NCBI GenBank assembly: GCA_019753235.1
Contig: JAIELF010000039.1
Coordinates: 1-51,507 of the forward strand
From: a bacterium
Lineage (GTDB): Bacteria; Planctomycetota; Planctomycetia; Kolteriales; Kolteriaceae
Reading direction: 5' to 3'
Length of the DNA stretch: 51,507 nt
This document shows positions 8,759-16,745 of the stretch, in pieces. Made by a program: the position numbers and the translations under genes. The notes below the pieces were generated by a model. It did not search any database. It was not told where the DNA came from and worked only from the letters and a program-made list of their open reading frames with translations. Each line of letters opens with the position of its first letter. Within the stretch, counting starts at the first letter, position 1.

Positions 8759-9403
8759 TTATGCCGGCTCCTTCTCGGCCGGGCAGGGACGAATCGTGGC
8801 GTCTAACCCGATTGTCTCCGTGGTGATATCCCATTCAGATCGCGTCCAGCCGGTAACGACGCGCGATGCCTCGAGTCGATCGAGCATTTGCTCGATGAAC
8901 ATCGGGACTTTGTCCTCAAACTCTTGCAAAAGATTCAGCTTTCGCCCCAACAGATTGATCAGACCACTGAGCGGTTTGTTGTCGTGCGTTCTCGCGTAAA
9001 GAGCTTTCCCCTCCGGAGAAGCGGGGTCCGGACCGACGAACGTGAGTCGCATCGATTTCAGGGATTTGCCGACCTTTGCCATGACACCGTCACCTAGACC
9101 GATGTAGTCGCCATGCAAGATTTCGACAGCACCTTTTCGTACACGAGCAGCCTTGTACACGCCATCGAGAGGTGTTTCCAGAAACTCGCTCTGCAGCGCC
9201 AGGTTGATCGCCTTGGCGAGGTTCTCGAGGGCGATCTTTTTAGAGACCTTTGCTAAGCCGACGGGTAGTTCCATGTCGGCCATGCCCCCCGCAACCCGCG
9301 CGGTGACAGGACCCTTGTCGGGGCCGCTGCTGGCTCCGACGACAAGCTGTAGATCTCGGCCTGGCAACTGCGACGAGGATGACTGGGGGGCTGGCGTGGT
9401 CAC
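8759..9403 (-). CDS. Hypothetical protein, conserved-looking, function unknown
   Basis: I do not recognise this protein. From the GTG at 9403, which is preceded by GAGGA at a good distance, it has 214 residues; an in-frame ATG lies at 9514, but the extra 37 residues look unstructured. There is no signal peptide or membrane segment. The N-terminal 25 residues are rich in Ser, Pro and Gln. The middle contains an amphipathic region (GLAKVSKKIALENLAKAINL) and the segment EILHGDYIGLGDGVMAKVGK. The C-terminus has a helical stretch around LINLLGRKLNLLQEFEDK. It sits between the ATP-grasp gene and the flavin reductase gene, separated from the latter by only 4 bases, so the two are probably co-translated. 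Confidence 0.6.
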   Translation of the reverse strand: MTTPAPQSSSSQLPGRDLQLVVGASSGPDKGPVTARVAGGMADMELPVGLAKVSKKIALENLAKAINLALQSEFLETPLDGVYKAARVRKGAVEILHGDYIGLGDGVMAKVGKSLKSMRLTFVGPDPASPEGKALYARTHDNKPLSGLINLLGRKLNLLQEFEDKVPMFIEQMLDRLEASRVVTGWTRSEWDITTETIGLDATIRPCPAEKEPA

Positions 9404-9659
9404 GTTGTCCTCACTTCTCTCACGTCTGACGCAATCAACGGTATCATTCCGAGCGGCGTTAACGATGAACCTCTCGACCCACGAATTGTCGCGATTGGAG
9501 GCCGACCTTTCCACGAAAAGTTATGTCAGCGCGGAATACCCACCTCTTCTTCACGATGTTCCTGCCAAACCTACAGGCGATGGTTTTTCCGAAATCGATC
9601 GCTCTTGACCGCAGGGATTAGTAGCTGGGTTGGGCCGGCGACTTGTCATCGCTACAAGC

Positions 9660-10784
9660 CTAACCGCTTTTCCCTGTATGAACATGCCTAGGAAAGATCG
9701 CGCTCGTCACTCGTGATCCGACCATCGTGAGTGGGATTTGACCAGGATGTGTCGCCCCCTCCGGCAGATCGAGACGAAACTCGAAACCATTTCGAAGAGT
9801 TGACCAAGTCTCCCCATTCAAACGACGGCATCGCCGAAGTAGGCCGTGAACCACATGCCCCACCGTCCACCTCGCGTTGAATTCGCAAATGTGCAATCGA
9901 TCCTTCCCTTCGTGGGAGTAGACGAAAGCATCCATCCCGCAGGGCCCCCAGAAGCCGGCTTGTCGTGCATGCGATGCCAGCGAGATGGCTTGCTGATGAA
10001 GAAGCTCTTCCATCGGATGGTCGGCATAAGCTTGCTTGTTCCGCACGATGCCACGATGGCCCAGATACGAACCCGATTTCGTCACGATTCCCTCAAGTGA
10101 TCCGACGACATCGATCGCTTGATCCGTTTGTGCGGGGATGAAGAGCTGGACGGAGAGATCGGTTCGCTCTCGGCAAAATGGTTCGAGGAGGAGACCTCCC
10201 TGCTGAGTCAATCGAGGTAAGCTTCGGCGAATGATCGAGGTGTCGATGGTGTGATCCGTGCCGGCAACGCGTCCTCGACCGCTCGACCCAAACCGAGGTT
10301 TCAGTGTCCAGTCTCGCTTTGCCCACGCCGGCCAATTGCCGATCGCTTTGTTCGCTTGCTCGATGAAGATGTCCGGATCAGCAAGCTCCGCCGGCTCGAA
10401 CACCCGCGTGAGTTCCCCCAGCGGATCGTCCCCTTCGCGACGTTGCCAAGCGAACGCCTTGTCGTGACAAGAATGAACGATCGCGGTCGCAGGACCAAAG
10501 GGAGTCAGGCTCGATTGTTGCCAGACCGCGTCAGCCTGTTCCGAAGCAAACCAAGCGGCACCGGCGCGTTGTTCTGTCGACATCGCTTCCTCATCGCAAG
10601 AGGAAGAGAGCCAATCGTCGAGCCGTTCGTCGCTCATCAATGGTGATGGGGCCCAGGTCGTTCGACCAGAAAAAAGGAGGGACCACAAAATCGCCAAGCG
10701 GGGTGCAACAGGGTTTGTCGGCTCTTGGATCTTTTCTTCGCCCCCAAAATTCGGGAGCAGCACCCATTCGGCATCCTTCTTCAT
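9660..10784 (-). CDS. ATP-grasp-like protein of unknown substrate
   Basis: The protein resembles the ATP-grasp fold, which ligates a carboxylate to an amine or thiol through an acyl phosphate. Visible elements are the Gly-rich phosphate loop LKPRFGSSGRGRV, the adenine-contact region GGLLLEPFCRERTDLSVQ and the C-terminal metal-binding region CGMDAFVY followed by HICEFNARWTVGHV, where Glu and Asn would hold magnesium. The preceding 160 or so residues would form the substrate-binding lobe. The start at 10784 gives 374 residues, and its ATG overlaps the TGA of the secreted-protein gene (ATGA), implying translational coupling. A longer upstream frame is only the shadow of that gene. No ligase substrate can be named. 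Relatedness to ATP-grasp is probable, not certain. Confidence 0.65.
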   Translation of the reverse strand: MKKDAEWVLLPNFGGEEKIQEPTNPVAPRLAILWSLLFSGRTTWAPSPLMSDERLDDWLSSSCDEEAMSTEQRAGAAWFASEQADAVWQQSSLTPFGPATAIVHSCHDKAFAWQRREGDDPLGELTRVFEPAELADPDIFIEQANKAIGNWPAWAKRDWTLKPRFGSSGRGRVAGTDHTIDTSIIRRSLPRLTQQGGLLLEPFCRERTDLSVQLFIPAQTDQAIDVVGSLEGIVTKSGSYLGHRGIVRNKQAYADHPMEELLHQQAISLASHARQAGFWGPCGMDAFVYSHEGKDRLHICEFNARWTVGHVVHGLLRRCRRLNGETWSTLRNGFEFRLDLPEGATHPGQIPLTMVGSRVTSAIFPRHVHTGKSG

Positions 10785-11533
10785 GGCAGATTGACAGCGA
10801 CGGGAGGAAAAGCCCGACTCAACTCGAGCATCAAGGGAACGCGAAGTGTCCCGTCGTTCCACTTCTTTTCGATGTCCCGATTGATGTCGGCAACAACTTT
10901 GTCGTCCTTATCGTTCAGAAGATCATCGATCAGTCGACGAAACGAATCGCCTGCCTCGTGCACGATCTTGCCACGCAGTTTGCCGAATCGATCGATATCG
11001 ATGTTCGTTACCCCTAGGTCAACTTTCTCGATGCGCGGCGACAGCAACAGTTCTAGAGAACCGCTCTGCGCATCGACTTTGACAGCAACGACGCCGGCCA
11101 ACTGGGCGCGGACTTCGACGACCCCCTCGGTGCCGACGGCAAAGAGTTGAACGCCGTTGGCATGTTGTTGAACGTTGGCGTACGCATCTAGCTTGGCCCG
11201 CGCGTCGATGGTGAACTCGACTCCTCTTTCTGGCACATATTGCAGACGAGGGAAACGGATCTGAAGATCGTGAGCAGGATCTTTCAGTTGCAATCGGTAG
11301 TGCTGCCAGAGGCCGTGATTGACTCTCTTCTTTCGTTCGTGGAACCGGGCTTTGAACCCCTGCCCTTCTACTTTCCAACCATCGAAAACGCTGGCTTGGT
11401 CGCCCCAGCCCGGCCTCTCTTCCACTTTTAGCGGTCCGGCAGCGATGATGATCGACTTGACTAGCTCTCCAAGCTCGGGCGAGGGAGTTGCCGAGTCCGC
11501 CGTCAGAATCGCCAGTGCGAGCCAAAGATGCAT
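10781..11533 (-). CDS. Secreted hypothetical protein, first gene of ATP-grasp operon
   Basis: About 250 residues beginning at the ATG at 11533 with a short signal peptide (MHLWLALAILTADSA), so it is probably exported. I recognise no domain. The mature part is rich in beta-strand-like patches such as FKARFHERKKR, LQIRFPRLQYVPERGVEFTI and GVVEVRAQLAGVVAVKVD. Near the C-terminus is an amphipathic stretch, FRRLIDDLLNDKDDKVVADI. The repeated inside-outside pattern is reminiscent of lipid-binding or barrel-like periplasmic proteins, but that is only an impression. The gene starts the run of four minus-strand genes ending at 8152. Its own ribosome-binding site is weak, while a perfect one lies about 100 bases upstream in front of a short overlapping frame. 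Confidence 0.65.
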   Translation of the reverse strand: MHLWLALAILTADSATPSPELGELVKSIIIAAGPLKVEERPGWGDQASVFDGWKVEGQGFKARFHERKKRVNHGLWQHYRLQLKDPAHDLQIRFPRLQYVPERGVEFTIDARAKLDAYANVQQHANGVQLFAVGTEGVVEVRAQLAGVVAVKVDAQSGSLELLLSPRIEKVDLGVTNIDIDRFGKLRGKIVHEAGDSFRRLIDDLLNDKDDKVVADINRDIEKKWNDGTLRVPLMLELSRAFPPVAVNLP

Positions 11534-11625
11534 GCTGCCAACCGCCGAGCGTGGGGGAACTCTTCGAGCAAGGCTGTTATTCTTTCTCGCACCGCTGGCC
11601 AAGGCAACGCCCCTGCCCGGCCCAT
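11503..11625 (-). CDS. Possible 40-codon leader ORF overlapping the secreted-protein start
   Basis: An ATG at 11625 is preceded by a perfect GGAGGTGA ribosome-binding site with about 7 bases of spacing. The frame has 40 codons and stops at 11503, about 30 bases inside the secreted-protein gene and in a different frame from it. The peptide (MGRAGALPWPAVRERI at its start) resembles nothing I know. Its possible role is to bring ribosomes to the weak start at 11533. It may equally be chance. Confidence 0.25.
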   Translation of the reverse strand: MGRAGALPWPAVRERITALLEEFPHARRLAACIFGSHWRF

Positions 11626-12106
11626 TTTGTCACCTCCCTCTCTTCATGCCCGAAGAACCGGACTGCGGGCCAGCGGACGAACCTCACATTGAGAGGTCGT
11701 TTTTCGCTTCCCATCCTTGAATGCCCCGCGAGTTGTTGATACAGTGCGGTCCCGTCGCAAGTTGTTTGCTCTAAATGGCTTTTGTCTCAGATTGAGGGTC
11801 GCGAATAGGCCAGAAATGGCATTGTCGCGGCTAGAATCGCCGACATTCCCCCTGATATTGAAAGAGGATCTGCAGATTCGAGTCGCCTCGGGAAGGTAGC
11901 TCGGACAGATCCGTGGTCGGTTAGGGGAAAGCCCATTTCAAAAAGCGGTTTTGGTACGCGATGAGCACATCAAGGCGTGACCAGGATCGATTGGATCTGG
12001 GCTAAGTCGGCCCGGCCAAGAGTTTCGCCATTGTCGATCATGCAAATCAAATCGGCAGCGGTTGGTTTTCCCGTAACAATTAACAGAAGTAGAGAAACGA
12101 TTTCGC
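11626..12106. other. Divergent intergenic region upstream of the kinase gene
   Basis: About 480 bases with no gene I would defend. Short plus-strand frames (for example near 11717-11899) lack a ribosome-binding site and resemble nothing. An inverted repeat GCCCG/CGGGC is present near 11648-11675. AT-richer sequence lies just before the kinase start (around 12075-12105), but no -35/-10 pair stands out. Confidence 0.35.
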
Positions 12107-15100
12107 ATGTCATCAAGGCTGGGTGGAATGTCGACGAGCCAACCGACCGATGACTCGGTCATTCCGCTGATTCATGATGCGGATCTGGTGCAGGGTTCTT
12201 CGTTCCCCGGCCTGGATGATGCTCCGACCCAGGTTCGTCCTCATTCGTCGCTTGCACAGATGACGGGGCAGCTTGGCACGGCCGAGCCGGTCGCGTCGGC
12301 CCAGATTCTGGGGGCTAGGCTAGATCACTTTGAATTGCTCGACAGCATCGGCGTCGGTGGGATGGGCCGGGTTTTTCGAGCACGCGATACTCGCCTGGAT
12401 CGGCTGGTCGCGCTGAAGGTGCTGTCTCCTGAATTGAGCACCGATCCAGAGATCTGCCGACGTTTCGAGCAAGAGGCCAAGGCGGCTGCTCGATTGGATG
12501 ATCGCCATTTCGCCCGCGTCTATTTTTTCGGCTTCGACAAGGGCCTTCGCTATATCGCGATGGAGTATGTCGAAGGGGAGAACATTCGGCAAAAGATCAA
12601 TAAGGCAGGTAGGCTTCCGCTGTCGCAGGTGATCAATGTCGCCATCCAGATCGCTCAGGGATTGACGCATGCAGCCAGTTGCGGTGTCGTCCACCGCGAT
12701 ATCAAGCCGTCGAACATCATTCTGACGCCCGACGGGACGGCGAAGCTTGTCGACATGGGTTTAGCTCGCAACTTCTATCAGCAATCGTCCCCTGCCAGCG
12801 AGTTAACGCAAGCGGGCGTCACGCTGGGAACCTTCGATTACATTTCTCCTGAACAGGCTCTCGACCCGCGCGATGCCGACGTACGCAGCGATATCTATTC
12901 GCTGGGCTGCACGCTTTATCACTCCATCACCGGGCAGCCTCCCTTCAACAAGGGGAGCGCGCTTCAGAAGATTTTGCAGCACCAAAACGACGCGGTCCCC
13001 GATCCAAGGCGGTGGGTGGCGGATCTGCCCGAGGACATGGTCCTGGTCCTGATGAGGATGCTGGCGAAAGATCCCAAGGAACGCTATCAGCATCCCGTCG
13101 AGTTGATTGAGGATCTCCGCGCGATTGCGTTCACGCAGGAGATCCCGTTGCCCGAAGAGCCGCTCCATCGGCCTGCGGCTCGCTTGGCGCCGACTTTTTG
13201 GGAAAACCATCTTACATGGATGTTGCCGCTCGGCGTTTTGTTGGCCGCACTTTTCGGTTACGCCTGGCTGGATCGACCCAGTCCCCCGGCCTCCCGGCCG
13301 ATTGACCTGTCGCCGACAGATCAGGCGACCCCCACGAATCTGTCTCGGCGGGAGAATGGGCCCAGCGAAATTCGCCCCATGACGGCCCCGACCACAACGC
13401 CGCAACGACCCAAGGTCGTCGTGCCGGCCGATGGCGATTTGGCGACAGCCCTTCGTCAGGCACTTCCAGGCACCGAGATTAAGCTGGCAGGCAAGCGATA
13501 CGTCCTAAGTGATGCTGGCGAAGGGGCGGGGATTCGCAGCATCATCATCGAGAAGGAACTTCGTATCGAGCCCGAATTGCCGACCGGATTAACGGAAATC
13601 GAAGTCCGCACAGGGACGTGGAGTGGACGAGCCGGTGGAGACGGTTCGTCGCTGGTGAAGGTGCGAAGCGAATCGGTCGAAATGCGCCGTTTGGCCTGGA
13701 TCGTAAAGAGCGCGGGGGATTCGAGTATCGCGCGGTCGCTCTTCAGTGTTGCCGGGGGCCGGCTGCTGATGGAGGACTGTTTCATTCGCGTGGCGGGCGG
13801 AAGTCGCGAGGAGCCGATATCGATCATTCAACTAGAGGGCTCGGAGGGTCGGCGGCTCGGTTCGCTGGTCCTGCGTCGATGTTTGTTGCACGGTGCCGAC
13901 GAAGCGATTCGTGTTCTCTCGCCGACCAACACCGAAATCGAATTGGTCGATTGTGCGGTCGATCATTCTCTTCGAACACCGTTTCGTTTGGAAGGGCTCG
14001 GCGATGTCGCTTTGACCATGGAGCATGTGACCGTTCGAGGCTTACAGGCCCCCTTGTTCAAGATCCAACGGTTGGGGGGGGCCAGGATTCAGACGAGAGG
14101 ATGCGTCTTTTCGCATGTTGCCAAAACAAATGGCGCGGAGGTTTCCTTCGTTGATTTTCAAAGCGACGGTACCTGGACCAACATGACCGATAGTTGGTGG
14201 TCCGGTCGCGGTAACTTGTTTCATCTGTTCCATCCGATGACGATCTCGCGAGGGGGTCAAGCCATCGTCCGTTCGTTGAAACAGGCCCGACCACTGGGCT
14301 TTGATGAGACCGTGCTCGTTTCTGTCGACCGTCCCGAGGAGATTTTTGTCACGGCCGAGGATGTCCCTTTGCCGTTGTCGGTCGAGTCGGGTCCCATGCT
14401 GGCCGACCGTCTTCGACTCCGTTCCACCTATGTCGAACGAGAAGAAGGGCCGTTCGGTTGGCGGCAAACGCCCTGGGGTTCTGCTTACGGAAGCAAGCCT
14501 GCTGTGGAGCCCCGCGCCAGCGAATCCGTTACCAGTGATGTCGCTCCAAAACCAGCGACGTTGGTGGGCCCCATCATGGTCGACCCCACCGCGAAAGAGG
14601 GGGCCGAGCCCAACGTCTTTGTGTCGCTGGCACAGGCGATCGAGCAAGCTCCCACCTCGGCTACGATCGATGTTCGTGTCGATGGTTTGGTCGAGGTGTC
14701 GCCGGTCTCGTGTCGGGGCAAGTCGATTGTCATTCGTTCGGCCGCGGGATATACGCCGATTCTTTACTGGGACGCGACTCGGCCGGGCAGTCGGACGGAC
14801 GCTTCCCTGTTTGAAATGGACAGCCCATCGAAGCTTACCCTCGAAGGATTGGCGATGATCGTGCGTACCGACGGCGAGAAATCAGTCGGTGTTGCCCTCA
14901 TGGATAGCGGAGCCGAGTTCTCGCTTCGGGATACCTCGGTTCAGATCGACGGCAATCTCATGAAGTCGAAGGCCCTCCTCATCAAGGAGGGGATGTCGAG
15001 CAACGGGCTCGGCCCCAAGTCATGCCGAATTCATCTCCACCGATCGACGCTGCGTACTTCTGGCTCGCTGATGACGACATCCTCGAGCATGGCGGCCGAG

Positions 15101-15676
15101 ATCGACTTGATCGATGCGTTTGTGGTTTCAGCCCGTTCGCTGATCACGCTCGACGGCTTGGCCGAAGAACATCGTCTTTCGCTTCAGATCGAACGAAGCA
15201 CGATCCTATTGGGTGAATCATTGCTGACAGGGCCGTCCTTCGTGACCACGACCGAGTCGTCCGCCAACAATCGACTATCGACGCGTGACTCGATCTTGCT
15301 GGGCTACGGCTCGTCGCCCCTTTTCGTGACCAACAGTCTTGCCGAATCGAGCAGCTTGCTGCCCAGCTTCTGGTCCAGCGAACGAACGTTCGTGGCCGGC
15401 TTCGCTGCCGCCGGGACGGAGTCCGCCGGTGGTGGACCGCTTGCTCCAAACATGCTCACGTTTGATGAGCTGCAAAAGAATCGCGAATCTTTCCAAGGCA
15501 TCATCTTCGTGGGGAAGCCCGATCCATTCGTCCTCGGAGCCGGCGGCATTAAGACCGCTCAGGTCCCTCTTCTGCTCAACCTCCGAAAGCTAGGCTATCC
15601 CAGCGACGGGGCGAGCCTGCTGGGGGTGCCAGCCCAGGTTCTCCCCCCAGAGCCAACCCCTTCCTCGCAGAGATAA
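12107..15676 (+). CDS. Membrane Ser/Thr protein kinase with extracytoplasmic beta-helix-like sensor half
   Basis: Hanks-type kinase of 1189 residues. After about 70 variable residues the kinase domain runs from about 75 to 340: Gly loop IGVGGMGRV (81-89), Lys104 in VALKVL, catalytic HRDIKPSN with Asp198, metal-binding DMG (216-218, in place of DFG), and the activation-segment end TFDYISPEQAL. A single transmembrane helix lies at about 370-387 (LTWMLPLGVLLAALFGYAWL). The remaining 800 residues are predicted outside the cytoplasm. They show two arrays of short beta-strand units resembling right-handed parallel beta-helix repeats, one starting near 435 and another near 830. Such folds often bind polysaccharide, so the protein could sense a cell-envelope ligand (inference). 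An alternative ATG lies at 12128. The phosphatase-like lipoprotein gene follows in the same direction. Confidence 0.88.
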   Translation: MSSRLGGMSTSQPTDDSVIPLIHDADLVQGSSFPGLDDAPTQVRPHSSLAQMTGQLGTAEPVASAQILGARLDHFELLDSIGVGGMGRVFRARDTRLDRLVALKVLSPELSTDPEICRRFEQEAKAAARLDDRHFARVYFFGFDKGLRYIAMEYVEGENIRQKINKAGRLPLSQVINVAIQIAQGLTHAASCGVVHRDIKPSNIILTPDGTAKLVDMGLARNFYQQSSPASELTQAGVTLGTFDYISPEQALDPRDADVRSDIYSLGCTLYHSITGQPPFNKGSALQKILQHQNDAVPDPRRWVADLPEDMVLVLMRMLAKDPKERYQHPVELIEDLRAIAFTQEIPLPEEPLHRPAARLAPTFWENHLTWMLPLGVLLAALFGYAWLDRPSPPASRPIDLSPTDQATPTNLSRRENGPSEIRPMTAPTTTPQRPKVVVPADGDLATALRQALPGTEIKLAGKRYVLSDAGEGAGIRSIIIEKELRIEPELPTGLTEIEVRTGTWSGRAGGDGSSLVKVRSESVEMRRLAWIVKSAGDSSIARSLFSVAGGRLLMEDCFIRVAGGSREEPISIIQLEGSEGRRLGSLVLRRCLLHGADEAIRVLSPTNTEIELVDCAVDHSLRTPFRLEGLGDVALTMEHVTVRGLQAPLFKIQRLGGARIQTRGCVFSHVAKTNGAEVSFVDFQSDGTWTNMTDSWWSGRGNLFHLFHPMTISRGGQAIVRSLKQARPLGFDETVLVSVDRPEEIFVTAEDVPLPLSVESGPMLADRLRLRSTYVEREEGPFGWRQTPWGSAYGSKPAVEPRASESVTSDVAPKPATLVGPIMVDPTAKEGAEPNVFVSLAQAIEQAPTSATIDVRVDGLVEVSPVSCRGKSIVIRSAAGYTPILYWDATRPGSRTDASLFEMDSPSKLTLEGLAMIVRTDGEKSVGVALMDSGAEFSLRDTSVQIDGNLMKSKALLIKEGMSSNGLGPKSCRIHLHRSTLRTSGSLMTTSSSMAAEIDLIDAFVVSARSLITLDGLAEEHRLSLQIERSTILLGESLLTGPSFVTTTESSANNRLSTRDSILLGYGSSPLFVTNSLAESSSLLPSFWSSERTFVAGFAAAGTESAGGGPLAPNMLTFDELQKNRESFQGIIFVGKPDPFVLGAGGIKTAQVPLLLNLRKLGYPSDGASLLGVPAQVLPPEPTPSSQR

Positions 15677-15853
15677 AGCCTTCGCCTCTCGTATCCTATT
15701 TGTTCTTAACACTGGGATGAGTCCAGGGTCCGGGATGTCTGCGTAGCTTGCAGGCGTTGTCTTAAATGAATGAAGTGCAGCAAATGGGATGGCCGATTCT
15801 ACCCACAGGAGATTAGTGTCGTGAGAGATGGTTCGGGGACGGGAGGTCTGCCC

Positions 15854-16651
15854 ATGACAAACCGTCGGTGCTCGTGGTGGTCTAGCTCGCCGGTGTCGAG
15901 CATCCTGCTGGGAAGCTTGCTTTCGTCGATGGTCGGCTGCGCGTCGATCCGGCCCGTTGAACAAGGATCCCTTTACCGATCGGGTCAGCTCTCGGCAGGA
16001 GAGTTGGACCGCGCGATCGGCGAGTACGGTCTTCGGACGGTGGTCAATCTTCGTGGTCCCGACCCGGATCGAAAGTGGTACCGCCAGCAGCAAGAGGTTT
16101 GTCAGAAACGGGGCGTGAAGCAAGTCGACGTCGCGCTCGGGTCGGCCTCGCCGAGCCCACAAGAGGTAGAGACGTTGCTGGCGACCTACCGCGACGCTCC
16201 CCGGCCCATATTGATTCACTCGTGGTCCCCGGAGGGGAGTGTCGGATTGGCGTCGGCACTCTACCGAGTGTCGGTGCTGGGGGATTCGAAGGAGGTCGCT
16301 CGGCGAGAGTTGGCCCCGTGGACGACGTATCGTTGGCCGATCCCGGCTCTTTCCGGACAAGATCGCTTTCTTCGCAGCTGGTCGGGGCCTGACACCATGT
16401 TGGCGCAGGCCGATCCGAACGGCACGATCGATCTGCCCGATCCGATGTTCGACCGAGTTGGGCAAGCGGACGCCAGCCGATCGATGGCTCAGCAGCGGGG
16501 TTGGGGTTCCACCACCGACCAAGGTCCGCTTCCGCCGCCGGACATGGAATATTTTCAGCCATCCACCGGTCGGCCCCGCGCCGCTTCGGCGTCTCCGCCG
16601 AGTCTGATTCAACCGGTCGTATGGTTGGGCGAGCCGGTCGGCCTACCCTAG
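15854..16651 (+). CDS. Dual-specificity-phosphatase-like lipoprotein with degenerate active site
   Basis: Probable exported lipoprotein of 265 residues. The ATG at 15854 follows GGGAGG, and the signal peptide ends in a lipobox SMVGC (Cys29). The next 100 residues match the tyrosine/dual-specificity phosphatase fold: SLYRSGQLSAGELDRAI and YGLRTVVNLRG are typical of the group. The signature loop, normally HCxxxxxR, reads HSWSPEGS (about residues 122-129), so both the catalytic Cys and the phosphate-binding Arg are Ser. It should therefore be inactive as a phosphatase and may bind a phosphorylated or other ligand. The C-terminal 90 residues are Pro/Gln-rich and low in complexity. It lies 177 bases downstream of the kinase gene and 94 bases before scpA. 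Functional linkage to the kinase is conjecture. Confidence 0.72.
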   Translation: MTNRRCSWWSSSPVSSILLGSLLSSMVGCASIRPVEQGSLYRSGQLSAGELDRAIGEYGLRTVVNLRGPDPDRKWYRQQQEVCQKRGVKQVDVALGSASPSPQEVETLLATYRDAPRPILIHSWSPEGSVGLASALYRVSVLGDSKEVARRELAPWTTYRWPIPALSGQDRFLRSWSGPDTMLAQADPNGTIDLPDPMFDRVGQADASRSMAQQRGWGSTTDQGPLPPPDMEYFQPSTGRPRAASASPPSLIQPVVWLGEPVGLP

Positions 16652-16745
16652 TCGCTGTTATCATCATGTGAAGAGTTTTCTTTCTCAACATGGCACGGGG
16701 GCGCGGCCAGCTCATCCCGAGCGCGACCGCTGCATAGACTAAGCG

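Noticed and set aside
9515..9659. Possible RiPP-type precursor peptide next to the ATP-grasp gene
   Set aside because: The only ATG frame (32 codons) has no ribosome-binding site, leader-like helix or core-like repeats.
11717..11899. 60-codon plus-strand frame upstream of the kinase
   Set aside because: No ribosome-binding site, non-ATG start and no resemblance to a protein.
12107..13150. Kinase read as a pseudokinase because of DMG
   Set aside because: The essential Asp, the HRD Asp and the Lys are all present; only the middle Phe is changed.
15590..16612. 340-codon minus-strand frame over the phosphatase-like lipoprotein gene
   Set aside because: Arg/Pro-rich shadow of the plus-strand gene, with no signal, motif or ribosome-binding site.
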